Shown here one piece after another: positions 16,268 to 25,400 of a stretch of DNA of 64,000 bases. The notes beneath the pieces were generated by a model. That model was not told the DNA's origin, made no database searches, and saw only the letters and a list, made by a program, of their open reading frames with translations. The translations under genes were made by a program, and so were the position numbers. The stretch's first letter is position 1. Every line of letters starts with the position of its first letter. The stretch spans positions 6,386,001 to 6,450,000 of the forward strand of contig NZ_CP030047.1 of the NCBI RefSeq assembly GCF_015291625.1, in the 5' to 3' direction. The stretch is from Bradyrhizobium sp. CCBAU 53421 (GTDB lineage: Bacteria > Pseudomonadota > Alphaproteobacteria > Rhizobiales > Xanthobacteraceae).

Positions 16268-17509
16268 TTACTGCGACAGCTTAACGAAATCCGGAAACTT
16301 CAGCTTTCCTTCCGCGATCGCCTTCGGCCAGACCGCGATCTGCTTGCCGCTTTGCCACTGGAACACGAGGCCGGTAACGGCGCCCGGGCCGGACTTGATG
16401 CCGTGGGTGAACTCGTCGTTCTTGCCGTAGAACTGGATCTTGCCGATCGTGCCATCGAAATCGGTCTTCTCGAGCTCGGCGACCATCTTGTCCGGATCGG
16501 TCGAGCCGGCGCGCTGGATCGCCTCCGCGATGATGTAGACCTCGTCATAGGCGGTGTAGCCGGTATAGGCCGGCGGCGTGCCGAACTTGGCCTTGAAGGC
16601 CGCCGCGAACGGCTTGGTCTTAGGCGTCACCGCGACGTCGGGTGTCGCCACCGCGAGCGACGGCACGCCTTCGGCCGCGCCGTTGGTGTCGCCCCAGAAC
16701 GTCGGGCTCAGCGCCTGCGCGCTGATACCGAACATCGGGATCGGCACCTGCTGGTTCTTCCACTGCACGGTCGGCTGCACGCCGACATGGGAGATGCCGG
16801 TGACGATCACGTCGGGCTTCGCCGCTTCCATCTTGTTGAAGATCGGCGTGAAGTCGGTGGTGTCGGGCGAGAAGCGGATGTGCTCGACGACCTTCAGGCC
16901 GACCTTGGGCAGGCAGGCCTCGTAGCCGACGTCGAGCGGCTTGGTCCACGCCGCATCCTCGCTCATGATCGCGACCGACTTGAACTTGAGCTGATCGACC
17001 AAAAGCTCCTTGGCCGCGTCGCAGACCAGTTGCGCCTGCGCGGCCGAGGTCAGGTAGCCGTGGAACGTGTACTTGTTCTTCTCATAGTCGTTGTGGATGG
17101 CCTTGGTGATCTCGTTCGAGGCGGCGCCGGGCGTGATCAGCGGCATCTTCAGCCGCGAGGCCCACGGCTCGAGCGCCAGCACCACCTCGCTGATGTAGCT
17201 CGCGATCACGGCCGAGACCTTGTCCTCGCTCACCGCGCGCTGGAAGGCGCGCACGGAATCCGCCGACGAACTCTTGTTGTCGTAGGTGACGATCTCGATC
17301 TTGCGGCCCATCACGCCGCCCTTGGCGTTGATCTCGTCGGCCGCGATCTGCGCGCCGCCCGGGGTTGCCGCGCCTGCGATCGACTGCACCTCGGCGATGA
17401 CGCCAATCTTGATCGGATCCTTCGACTGCGCGTAGGCCGGCGCCGCGAGGCACAGCGCCAGCGCCGAGACCAACAGGCTCGCGCGGGTGGCGGTTGAAGT
17501 TGCTGGCAT
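16268..17509 (-). CDS. ABC transporter substrate-binding protein (LivJ type), copy 2
   Basis: This is a 413-residue periplasmic type I binding protein. The ATG at 17509 is 6 bases after GGGAG and gives a signal peptide ending PAYAQS; an adjacent in-frame ATG at 17512 is also possible. The mature chain (PIKIGVIAEVQSIAGAATPG, later SYISEVVLALEPWASR) belongs to the Leu/Ile/Val-amide binding family that delivers ligand to LivHM permeases. It is a close paralogue of the binding protein at 20930 and lies 3' to the ATPase gene of the same transporter. The ligand is not predictable and may be an amide, urea or hydroxylated amino acid. Confidence 0.92.
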   Translation of the reverse strand: MPATSTATRASLLVSALALCLAAPAYAQSKDPIKIGVIAEVQSIAGAATPGGAQIAADEINAKGGVMGRKIEIVTYDNKSSSADSVRAFQRAVSEDKVSAVIASYISEVVLALEPWASRLKMPLITPGAASNEITKAIHNDYEKNKYTFHGYLTSAAQAQLVCDAAKELLVDQLKFKSVAIMSEDAAWTKPLDVGYEACLPKVGLKVVEHIRFSPDTTDFTPIFNKMEAAKPDVIVTGISHVGVQPTVQWKNQQVPIPMFGISAQALSPTFWGDTNGAAEGVPSLAVATPDVAVTPKTKPFAAAFKAKFGTPPAYTGYTAYDEVYIIAEAIQRAGSTDPDKMVAELEKTDFDGTIGKIQFYGKNDEFTHGIKSGPGAVTGLVFQWQSGKQIAVWPKAIAEGKLKFPDFVKLSQ

Positions 17510-17552
17510 CATGATCTCCCTTTGCTTGTTTTGTTTTTCTGAACTTCGAACG

Positions 17553-19031
17553 TCAGAGAAAGTCCTTGCCGGCCTCCGCGGCGAACCGGCCCGGATCGCC
17601 TTCCCAGACGATCCGCGCGTGCTCCAGCACATAAACGCGGTCGGCATGCGGAAGTGCAAACGTCACGTTCTGCTCGCCGAGCAGCACCGTGATCTTGGTG
17701 GTCTGGCGCAGCTTCTCCAGCGCCTTCGACAGCAGTTCGAGGATGACCGGCGCGAGGCCAAGCGTCGGCTCGTCCAGGATCAGGATCTGCGGCTGCATCA
17801 TCAGCGCGCGGCCGATCGCCAGCATCTGCTGCTCGCCGCCGGACAGCGTCTGCGCCATCTGGCCCTGGCGCTCCTTCAGGATCGGGAACAGCTCGAACAG
17901 CCAGGCGAGCTGCTTGGCCCGCGCCGCGTCGTCGAGATGCTGGCCGCCGAGATCGAGGTTTTCCCGCACCGTCATCTCGCCGAACAATTCGCGCGATTCC
18001 GGGCACTGCACGAGGCCGGAGCGGGCGATCTTCGCCGGCCCGGTGCCGCGCAACTTCTCGCCGCCGCGCAGGATCTCGCCGGTATAGGGCAGGAAACCCG
18101 AGATGGTGTTGAACAGCGTGGTCTTGCCGGCGCCGTTCAGGCCGACGATGGAGACGAACTCACCCTCATGGACGTGGATCGAGACGTTCTCCAGCGCCTG
18201 CGCCTTGCCGTAATGCACGCTGACATTCTCGACCTGCAGCAGCGGCACCTTGTCCTTGAACGAGGTCTCGGGCCGCGCATGGGTCTCGATCGCGCCGCCG
18301 AGATAGACCCGCCGCACGGTCTCGTTCTTCATCACGTCCTCGGCGCGGCCGGTCGTGATCTCCTCGCCGAGATACATCGCGAGCACGCGATCGACCAGCG
18401 CCGCGACGCTCTTGACGTTGTGGTCGACCAGCATCACCGCGCGTCCCTCGTCGCGGAAGCTGCGGATCAATGCGGAGAATGTACCAACCTCGGCGCTGGT
18501 GAGGCCGGCGAAGGGCTCGTCGACCAGCACCACCTTCGGGTCACGCGCGATGGCTTTCGCAAGCTCCAGCCGGCGCAGATCGGCGAATGGCAAGGTCGGC
18601 GGGCGACGGTCCGTCACCGCACCGAGGCCAACGCGCTCGGCGATCCATTTGGCGCGCTCGGTCAATGCCTTGTCGGGAAACAGCATGAACAGGCTGTCGG
18701 GCAGCAGCGCGACCATGATGTTCTCCAGCACGGTCTGCCGGTTGAGCGGCCGCGAGTGCTGGAACACCATGCCGAAACCCTTGCGCGCGATCTTGTGCGC
18801 AGGCATCCCGGCGACGTTCTCGCCCTCGAACAGCACCTCGCCCGCGGTCGGGCGCTCGATACCCATCACGCTCTTCATCGCGGTCGACTTGCCCGAGCCG
18901 TTCGGCCCGATCAGGCCGAGGATCTCACCGGGATGCAGGTCGAACGAGAGGTTCTTCACGGCGGTCAAGCCACCGAATCTCTTGGTCAGTCCACGAACGG
19001 TGAGCGTTGCAGTGGTCACAGTCTGATCCAT
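17553..19031 (-). CDS. Fused LivG-LivF ABC ATPase
   Basis: This 492-residue protein carries two complete ABC ATPase domains in one chain. Domain 1 (about residues 8-245, LivG-like) has Walker A GPNGSGKST at 42-50 and Walker B VVLVDEP, with a relaxed signature (PFADLRRLE) in place of LSGGQ. Domain 2 (about 263-492, LivF-like) has Walker A GLNGAGKTT at 296-304, signature LSGGEQQ and Walker B ILILDEP. In most HAAT importers these are separate proteins. The start codon abuts the LivM stop (1 bp apart), so translation is likely coupled. It energises uptake of the ligand bound by the flanking binding proteins. Confidence 0.93.
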   Translation of the reverse strand: MDQTVTTATLTVRGLTKRFGGLTAVKNLSFDLHPGEILGLIGPNGSGKSTAMKSVMGIERPTAGEVLFEGENVAGMPAHKIARKGFGMVFQHSRPLNRQTVLENIMVALLPDSLFMLFPDKALTERAKWIAERVGLGAVTDRRPPTLPFADLRRLELAKAIARDPKVVLVDEPFAGLTSAEVGTFSALIRSFRDEGRAVMLVDHNVKSVAALVDRVLAMYLGEEITTGRAEDVMKNETVRRVYLGGAIETHARPETSFKDKVPLLQVENVSVHYGKAQALENVSIHVHEGEFVSIVGLNGAGKTTLFNTISGFLPYTGEILRGGEKLRGTGPAKIARSGLVQCPESRELFGEMTVRENLDLGGQHLDDAARAKQLAWLFELFPILKERQGQMAQTLSGGEQQMLAIGRALMMQPQILILDEPTLGLAPVILELLSKALEKLRQTTKITVLLGEQNVTFALPHADRVYVLEHARIVWEGDPGRFAAEAGKDFL

Positions 19032-19958
19032 TTAAGAGCGCGCCTCGCGTGACAGGGCCGCTCCGAGGAAACCGCCGGGGAAGAACAGGACGACGAGCAG
19101 CGCCACCGCCGAGACGATGAAGGTGGCAAGCTCGCCGGTCGGGCGCAGGAATTCGCCAGCGACGATCAGGAAGATCGCCCCTAGCGCCGCGCCCAGCACG
19201 GTACGCCGGCCGCCGAGCACGGCTGATACGATGACGTTCACACCGACCGCGACGTCGACCACGGTGCCGACCGAGGCGGTGCCGAAGTAGAACACCAAGA
19301 GCGCGCCCGACAGTCCCGAGAAGAACGCGCTGACGATGAAGGCCGCGAGCTTGTGCTTGACGATGTTGAAGCCGAGCGCGCCGGCCTGCACCGGGTCCTG
19401 CCCGCTCGCCTGCAGCACGAGGCCGACCGGCGATTGCGACAGGCCATACAGAATGGCCGCGCTGATGGTCATGAAGCCGAGCGCGATCCAGTAATTGACG
19501 CCGGCATTGATGGAGATGACGTCGGGGATGGTGAGCCCGATCTCGCCGCCGGTGAGATCGGCGAACACCACGACGAAGTTCTGCAGCATCAGCACCGCGA
19601 CCAGCGTAGTGAGGCCGAAATACGGTCCCCTCACCCGCAACGCCGGCAGCGCCAGCACGAAGCCCGCGACCACCGAGGCCAGCGCGCCGAGCAGGATGCA
19701 GACATACACCGACCAGCCGTACTGGTTGTTGAGAATGCCCGCCGTGTAGGCCCCGGTGCCGATCAGGAAGGTTGGCCCGAAATTGACCTCGCCGGCGAAG
19801 CCGAACAGGAGGTCCCAGGCCATCGCGAACACGCCGAAATAGAACGCGACGGTGAGCAGCCCGAGGATGTAGCCCGAGACGTAAAGCGGCAGCGTCGCGG
19901 CGGCCACGACGCAGACCAGCGAAATGAAGAACAGGCGCGAGGTGAAGAAGTTGCCCAT
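19032..19958 (-). CDS. livM: Branched-chain amino acid-type ABC permease LivM
   Basis: This 308-residue protein has about eight to ten membrane spans and the LivM-family segment LRVRGPYFGLTTLVAVLM, plus GGRRTVLGAALGAIFLI near the C-terminus, where the permease contacts the ATPase. It forms a heterodimer with LivH in the inner membrane. Its start is 1 bp from the LivH stop, and its stop touches the ATPase start. The tight spacing marks a single transcription unit. Confidence 0.93.
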   Translation of the reverse strand: MGNFFTSRLFFISLVCVVAAATLPLYVSGYILGLLTVAFYFGVFAMAWDLLFGFAGEVNFGPTFLIGTGAYTAGILNNQYGWSVYVCILLGALASVVAGFVLALPALRVRGPYFGLTTLVAVLMLQNFVVVFADLTGGEIGLTIPDVISINAGVNYWIALGFMTISAAILYGLSQSPVGLVLQASGQDPVQAGALGFNIVKHKLAAFIVSAFFSGLSGALLVFYFGTASVGTVVDVAVGVNVIVSAVLGGRRTVLGAALGAIFLIVAGEFLRPTGELATFIVSAVALLVVLFFPGGFLGAALSREARS

Positions 19959-19959
19959 C

Positions 19960-20835
19960 TCAGCGCCTCCCCAAGAGGCCCTGGGGCCGGATATACATCA
20001 CGAACACCAGCAGCAGCAGCGCCGGGATGGTGCGGTAGGCCGGCGAGATCATGTAGGCCGTGATGGTCTCGAGATAGCCGACGACGAAGGCCGCGATCAG
20101 CGAGCCGGAGACGCTGCCGAGGCCGCCGAGCACCACGATGGAGAACGCACTCGCGGTCAGCGGCCCGACGCTATAGGAGCTGACGCCGAGGAACATGCCG
20201 AGCAGCACGCCCGCGATGCCGGCGAGGATGCCGTAGATCCCCCACACCACGATGTAGATCTGGGTGAGTTCGAGCCCGAGCAAGGTGACGCCGCGCGGGT
20301 TCATCGAGGCCGCCAGCACCGCCTTGCCGGTCCGCGTCCGGTTCACCAGGAGCCACAGCAGGCCGATCACGAGGCAGCACACCAGCGCCGTGAAGATGTT
20401 GTTGCGCGGCGTGCGGTTGCCGAAGATATCGACGACGCCCTCGACGATCGGCAGCACCGTCTTGGCGTTGTTGGTGAAGAAATAGGCGATCAGTTCCTGG
20501 ATCATGATGCCCCACAGCAGGGTGCCGGTGAGGACGAAGATTTCCTTCTCCTCATTGGGGATCCGCGTCGAATTCTGGATCGGCTTCACCACCGCGAAAT
20601 AGGTCGCGAACGCCATGATCAGCGCGACGCCGACACCGAACAGCGCACCGGCGTAGATGTCGAGGTGCAACACGCTGGCCGCGGCCCAGGCCGCGACCGC
20701 TGCGGCCACCATGATGGCACCGTGGGAGAGGTTGAGGACGCCGGAGACACCGAAGATCAGGGTGAAGCCGGTGGCGCCGAGCGCATAGAGCGCACTGATG
20801 GCAAAGCCATCGATCAGGATTTGTAAGGCAAGCAT
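19960..20835 (-). CDS. livH: Branched-chain amino acid-type ABC permease LivH
   Basis: This is a 291-residue membrane protein of the LivH family. It starts LQILIDGFAISALYALGATG and has the conserved GGLGSVSGSLIAAFVVGYLE cytoplasmic-loop segment near the C-terminus. With LivM it forms the translocation pore. It lies 94 bp downstream of the first binding-protein gene, separated by a strong hairpin (20894-20920), and 1 bp before livM. Confidence 0.93.
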   Translation of the reverse strand: MLALQILIDGFAISALYALGATGFTLIFGVSGVLNLSHGAIMVAAAVAAWAAASVLHLDIYAGALFGVGVALIMAFATYFAVVKPIQNSTRIPNEEKEIFVLTGTLLWGIMIQELIAYFFTNNAKTVLPIVEGVVDIFGNRTPRNNIFTALVCCLVIGLLWLLVNRTRTGKAVLAASMNPRGVTLLGLELTQIYIVVWGIYGILAGIAGVLLGMFLGVSSYSVGPLTASAFSIVVLGGLGSVSGSLIAAFVVGYLETITAYMISPAYRTIPALLLLVFVMYIRPQGLLGRR

Positions 20836-20893
20836 CTCAAATTGGCCGCGGCAGCAGGGCTGCCTGTTGTGGAGGACGCGGAACCGAATAAGG

Positions 20894-20920
20894 ATGCTCC
20901 CGGGACCGGCCCGGGAGCAT
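20894..20920 (-). terminator. Hairpin between binding-protein and permease genes
   Basis: A perfect 11-base inverted repeat (ATGCTCCCGGG / CCCGGGAGCAT) with a 5-base loop lies between the binding-protein stop and the livH start. No clear T-run follows on the minus strand. It more likely protects the upstream message or partly attenuates transcription, raising binding protein over permease, than fully terminates. Confidence 0.65.
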
Positions 20921-20929
20921 TGTCATCGG

Positions 20930-22186
20930 TCAGTTCGTGGTGAGCTTGATGAAGCTCGGGAACTTGAGGTCGCTCTTGGCGACCTCCTTCGGCCACACCG
21001 CGACCTGCTTGCCGCCCTGCCACTGCAGCATCAGTCCGGTGATCAGGCCCTTGCCGTACTTGATCGAATGGGTGAACGGATCGTCCTTGCCGTAGAACTG
21101 GACGCGCCCGATGGTGCCTTCCCAATCGGTCTTCTCCAGCGCATCGACCATCTTGTCGGCGTCGACCGAGCCGGCGCGCTTCACCGCATCGGCGATGTAG
21201 TAAACCTCGTCATAGGCGGTGTAGCCCGCATAGGACGGATAATTGCCGTAGCGCTTCTTGAAGCCTTCCGCGAACGGCACCGACTTCGGCGTCACCGCGA
21301 CGTTCGGCCCCGACACGCCCTGATACAGCACGCCTTCCGCCGCATCGTTGGTGTCCTTGCCGAAGGTCTCGTTGGTCGCCTGCGAGGAGATGCCGAACAT
21401 CGGGATCGGCACCTGCTGGTTCTTCCACTGCACCGTCGGCTGCACGCCGACATGCGAGATGCCGGTGATGATCACGTCGGGCTTGGCGGCCTCCACCTTG
21501 TTGAAGATCGGCGTGAAGTCGGTGGTGTCGGGCGAGAAGCGGATATGGTCGACGACCTTGAGCCCGATCTTCGGCAGGCACTCCTCATAGCCGACGTCGA
21601 GCGGCTTGGTCCAGGCCGCGTCCTCGCTCATGATGACCGCGGTCTTCATGTGCTTCTGATCGACCAGCAGCTCCTTGGCGGCATCGCAGACCGACAGCGC
21701 GAGCGCCGCCGAGGTCAGGTAGCCGTGGAAGGTGTACTTGTTCTTCTCGTAATCAGCGTGAACGCTCTTGCTGATCTCGTTGGAGGCAGCGCCGGGCGTG
21801 ACGAACGGCGTCTTCAGGCGCGAAGCCCAGGGCTCGAGCGCCAGCACCACCTCGCTGATGTAGCTCGAGATGACGACGTTGACCTTGTCTTCGTTGACCG
21901 CGCGCTGGAAGGCGCGCACCGAATCCGCCGAGGAGGAATGATTGTCGTAGGAGACGATCTCGATCTTGCGGCCGTCGATGCCGCCCTTGGCGTTGATCTC
22001 GTCGGCGGCCAGTTGCGCAGCCTGCGGGATCGAGGCGCCGGCGATCGCCTGCGCTTCGGCGATCACGCCGATCTTGAGGGTGTCGGCAGCCTGCGCTCCG
22101 CTCGGCGCCGCAGCCAACAGGCCCAGCACGGCCGCTCCTGCAAGTTTCTGCATCGCATGCATGGGGAGTCGCGATGTTCTTGTCAC
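20930..22186 (-). CDS. ABC transporter substrate-binding protein (LivJ type), copy 1
   Basis: This is a 418-residue periplasmic binding protein. The GTG at 22186 is chosen because GAGGAG lies 9-10 bases upstream and it gives a full signal peptide (basic n-region VTRTSR, hydrophobic core, cleavage after GAQA). ATGs at 22162 and 22153 are alternatives. The mature sequence parallels the protein at 16268 almost throughout (SYISEVVLALEPWASRLK, ISHVGVQPTVQWKNQQVPIP). It is the first gene of the transporter unit, upstream of livH. The duplication suggests two related ligands or affinities served by one permease. Confidence 0.92.
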   Translation of the reverse strand: MTRTSRLPMHAMQKLAGAAVLGLLAAAPSGAQAADTLKIGVIAEAQAIAGASIPQAAQLAADEINAKGGIDGRKIEIVSYDNHSSSADSVRAFQRAVNEDKVNVVISSYISEVVLALEPWASRLKTPFVTPGAASNEISKSVHADYEKNKYTFHGYLTSAALALSVCDAAKELLVDQKHMKTAVIMSEDAAWTKPLDVGYEECLPKIGLKVVDHIRFSPDTTDFTPIFNKVEAAKPDVIITGISHVGVQPTVQWKNQQVPIPMFGISSQATNETFGKDTNDAAEGVLYQGVSGPNVAVTPKSVPFAEGFKKRYGNYPSYAGYTAYDEVYYIADAVKRAGSVDADKMVDALEKTDWEGTIGRVQFYGKDDPFTHSIKYGKGLITGLMLQWQGGKQVAVWPKEVAKSDLKFPSFIKLTTN

Positions 22187-22777
22187 CCTGTTTCTCTCCT
22201 CTTTTTGTTCGGCTGCTTCGAGCTCTTGGGGCCGGACTATAGCCGCGACAAAATGCGCAGCAAGTGAAACTGCGCGCAGATCGCCATGCATGGACGGCGA
22301 CTAAAGTAGTGGGTCGGCTCGGTACGGCTGAATAAATTTGAGGCAGAGGGGGAATAAAGACGCGAGGTGCGGTTCTTTCAAATCGTCATTGCAATGACGG
22401 TGAGGTGAGCACGCACGTCAGGCTCCCTCTCCCCTTGCGGGAGAGGGTTGGGGAGAGGGGTGGCCCCGGGCGAGCTGATCGATGCGCGCATCGCCCTCGC
22501 AACCTGTGTGCTTGTCGTCGTGACGACGCGGAGGGAGTTCGTCGCGTGGCCCCCTCTCCCCAACCCTCCCCCGCAAGGGGGGAGGGAGCCCTGCCGCCGG
22601 CGGCTCCCTCACAGACCACGCAACACACTCGGTGTCGTCCCTGCGAAAGGCAGGACCCATAACCACAAATGCCGATTGTTGGGCGATGCTGGAACGACGA
22701 GTCGCTGTAATAAGCTCCGCCGCGGAGTATGGGTCCCTGCTTTCGCAGGGACGACAATCGTGAGTACGGCTCCAGCC
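22187..22777. repeat. 591-bp repeat-rich intergenic region
   Basis: No gene is supported here. It holds three stacked palindromic structures. First, a perfect 16-base palindrome CGTCATTGCAATGACG lies at 22384-22399. Second, a 40-base inverted repeat (about 22421-22460 against 22549-22588) is rich in CCCTCTCCCC and has few mismatches. Third, an inverted repeat with arms 22634-22661 and 22728-22755 begins GTCGTCCCTGCGAAAG. The layout fits an accretion site of dispersed non-coding elements between convergent or divergent operons. The promoter of the binding-protein gene must lie in the first 190 bp. Confidence 0.75.
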
Positions 22778-24373
22778 CTACTCCGCCATCTCCGCCGGCG
22801 GCCGCGTGGCGGGACCGGCGAGCGGGCGTTCTTCCATCGTGATCATGCAGATCGAGGCGGTGGTCAGCAGCACGGCGGCGGCGCCGAACACGTAGCGGAA
22901 CGCATGGATCATGTCGGCCATCGGGATCGCGCTGACGGTGCTGGCGGCCGCGGCATGATGCTCGCCGGCGAGCGAGATGTCGGTGCCGAGCGTCATCAGC
23001 AGGATCGTGGTGAAGGCTGCGACCGTGAAGGAGGCCATCATCGCGCGGAAGAAGTTCATCGCGCCGGTCACGGTGCCGACCTGCGGCCGCGCCACCGCGT
23101 TCTGCAGCGACACCACGCTGATCGGGAACGTGGTGCCGAGCCCGAGCGCGAACACGCTCATCAGCAGCAGCAAACCCCACAACGGCAGCGTCGTCACCGC
23201 CATGCCGACGGCGCAGATCGCGGCAACCGACGTGCCGACGATGGCGACGCGCTTGTAGTGCTTGGCCTTCGCCATGGTCCGGCCGGCGATCGCAGCACCA
23301 AAGGTCGAGATCGCCGCGAGCGGGATCAGCGCAAGGCCGGCCTCGCTGGCGGTGAGGTGATAGACCACCTCGTAATAGAGCGGCAGATGCACGGTGAGGC
23401 CGACCATGGCGCCGAGCGCGCAGCCACCCGCGCCCATCGCGAACGGCACCACCGAGCCGCCGAGCAGCGACAGCGGCAGGAATGGCTCGTCGGCGCGGCG
23501 CGCGTGCCAGACGAAGGCGCCGGCGAGCGCGATCGAGGCGCCGATCATCGCCGTAATCGTCGGCGACAGCCAGGACAGCTTGGTGCCGCCCCAGGTCAGC
23601 ACCAGCATCAGCACGACGGCCGAGGCCATCAGCAGCACGCCGCCGAGCCAGTCGACCTTGCGCTTGCGGTGGAACACCGGGATCTTGCTCATCTTCGGCA
23701 GCAGCAGCGCCAGCGCCGCCGCTGCGAGCGGCAGGTTGATCCAGAAGATCATCGACCAGTGCAGGTGCTCGGCGAATACGCCGCCGACCACCGGGCCGAG
23801 AATGCCGCCCGCCATCCAGACGCTGGAGAAATAAGCCTGGTAGCGGCCGCGCTCGCGCGGCGTGACCACGTCGGAGATCACGGTCTGCACCACGGGCATG
23901 ATGCCGCCGCCGCCGAGCCCCTGCAGGCCGCGGGCAATGATCAGCATCGTCATGCTGGGCGCGACCGCGCACAGCACCGAGCCGACCACGAACAGGCTGA
24001 GCGAGGTGATGATCATAACGCGGCGGCCATAGATGTCGCTCAGCGTGCCGAACACCGGCGCCACCGCGGTGGAGGCGAGCAGATAGGCCGTGATCACCCA
24101 GGACAGGTTGGTGACGTCGTGAAACTGGCGCCCGATCGTCGGCAGCGCGGTCGCGACGATGGTCTGGTCGAGCGCGGCCAGGAACATCGTCAGCATCAGG
24201 CTGATCACGATGGTGCGGACTTCGTCCGGATTGAGCGGTGCCGGCGGCGCCAGCGGCGGCGCGTCGCTGAGTTCGATCACCTCGCTCGGAAGGTGAGACA
24301 GCTCTTCGGCAATGTCGTCAGGCAATGTGGATTGGTCGGCAGGAAAACGGCTCTGCCGTTCATACTTGTTCAT
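22778..24373 (-). CDS. MFS multidrug exporter, DHA2 family (14 TM)
   Basis: This is a 531-residue protein with about 14 membrane spans and a soluble N-terminal extension of some 50 residues. Family motifs are present: LDQTIVATALPTIGRQF (motif D1, near TM1), GTLSDIYGRRVMII (motif A) and GGGIMPVVQTVISDVV. These place it in the EmrB/QacA drug:H+ antiporter subfamily, which exports hydrophobic toxicants from the inner membrane. No EmrA-type membrane-fusion gene is adjacent, so it may act alone. The substrate is unknown. Confidence 0.9.
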   Translation of the reverse strand: MNKYERQSRFPADQSTLPDDIAEELSHLPSEVIELSDAPPLAPPAPLNPDEVRTIVISLMLTMFLAALDQTIVATALPTIGRQFHDVTNLSWVITAYLLASTAVAPVFGTLSDIYGRRVMIITSLSLFVVGSVLCAVAPSMTMLIIARGLQGLGGGGIMPVVQTVISDVVTPRERGRYQAYFSSVWMAGGILGPVVGGVFAEHLHWSMIFWINLPLAAAALALLLPKMSKIPVFHRKRKVDWLGGVLLMASAVVLMLVLTWGGTKLSWLSPTITAMIGASIALAGAFVWHARRADEPFLPLSLLGGSVVPFAMGAGGCALGAMVGLTVHLPLYYEVVYHLTASEAGLALIPLAAISTFGAAIAGRTMAKAKHYKRVAIVGTSVAAICAVGMAVTTLPLWGLLLLMSVFALGLGTTFPISVVSLQNAVARPQVGTVTGAMNFFRAMMASFTVAAFTTILLMTLGTDISLAGEHHAAAASTVSAIPMADMIHAFRYVFGAAAVLLTTASICMITMEERPLAGPATRPPAEMAE

Positions 24374-24560
24374 TTGGGGCGTAATGCTGCTGCGCGGGCG
24401 CGTCCCGCGATGGAATCATTCTCTGCTTCGGAATTTATGCAGCAATTGCTTGCTGAGGCAGGCACCCCAGCGCATGGGTGCATCCCGCCGCGATGTTCTC
24501 GCGATCACGTGATCACAGCACAGCCGGCGCCAGCTCCCGCCGCCGTCATCGTTACGCCTT

Positions 24561-24596
24561 GGAAATCTACCTGGAAGTTTACTTGGAAATTTACTT
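24561..24596. repeat. Three 12-bp tandem units at a stop codon
   Basis: Three consecutive units (GGAAATCTACCT, GGAAGTTTACTT, GGAAATTTACTT) differ at a few bases. They overlap the stop of the YcgN-family gene on the minus strand. Each unit contains an in-frame stop codon in that frame (TAA, TAA, TAG). Confidence 0.75.
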
Positions 24597-25112
24597 GGAG
24601 ACCTTCGGCCGCTTCTTCAATTGGGCCCGTTTCGGCAGCAGGGCCGGCCAGCGCACGATGTGATCCTCGAGATCGGCGTCATTGACGTCGAGTTCGGTGC
24701 CCTCCACCCGGCCGCGCACCGACACGCCGGCTTCATGCACGGTGTTGGGATCGCCGGAGATCAGGGGGTGCCACCAGTAAAGGTCGCGCCCCTCGGCCAC
24801 GAGCCGGTAGGCGCAGCTCGGCGGCAGCCAGTTCAGCGTCCGGACATTCTCGGGCGTCAGGCGGACGCAATCCGGAACCTGGTCGGAGCGGTTCGCATAG
24901 TCCTTGCAGGTGCACAGGCCTGAATCGAGCAGCTTGCAGGAGATATGGGTGAAATAGATCTTGCCGGTGTCCTCGTCCTCGAGCTTCTCCAGGCAGCACC
25001 GTGCGCAGCCGTCACACAGGCTTTCCCATTCGGCGTTGGACATCTCCTCCAACGTCTTGGTTTTCCAGAAGAATCCATCCTGGCCCGACGGGCGCTTGGG
25101 CGGTGCGGTCAT
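24591..25112 (-). CDS. YcgN/UPF0260 cysteine-cluster protein
   Basis: This 173-residue protein has the Cys pattern of the UPF0260/YcgN family: [12 protein letters not shown], then [26 protein letters not shown] and [10 protein letters not shown]. The family is thought to bind a metal or Fe-S centre; its biochemical role is not established. The basic C-terminus (KKRPKVSK) runs into the 12-bp repeats. It diverges from the PBP1A gene with a 288-bp spacer. Confidence 0.9.
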   Translation of the reverse strand: MTAPPKRPSGQDGFFWKTKTLEEMSNAEWESLCDGCARCCLEKLEDEDTGKIYFTHISCKLLDSGLCTCKDYANRSDQVPDCVRLTPENVRTLNWLPPSCAYRLVAEGRDLYWWHPLISGDPNTVHEAGVSVRGRVEGTELDVNDADLEDHIVRWPALLPKRAQLKKRPKVSK

Positions 25113-25400
25113 GCTATCCCTGACATGGCGATAAAGCCCTTCTTGGGACGCCGGCGGCCCGTTCGCAAGGGGGTGATATTGCGGGGTCGAAAAAGCCGGT
25201 GGGCAGCGTTAGGGCTTTCATTAAATTCATCAGCCGCGCCATTGGTTTATGGCAACCGCTCGGATAGAACGTGGAACGAGTCCCCAACGACGCAAAAGCG
25301 CCTTGGGATTGCCGCAACATCGAAGCAAGACGCTGGCCTGTGCCCGATTTGGGCGCCCGTAGCGCTGTCGAACTGATCAAGGGTCCGGTCCTTTCAGATC

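Noticed and set aside
17487..19052. 521-codon plus-strand open frame over the LivG-LivF gene
   Set aside because: Mirror frame of two well-defined ABC ATPase domains, rich in His/Gln/Arg, with no ribosome-binding site.
22448..24685. 745-codon plus-strand open frame over the MFS gene
   Set aside because: It runs through a palindromic repeat region and the antisense of a clear exporter; the composition is low-complexity His/Arg/Asp.
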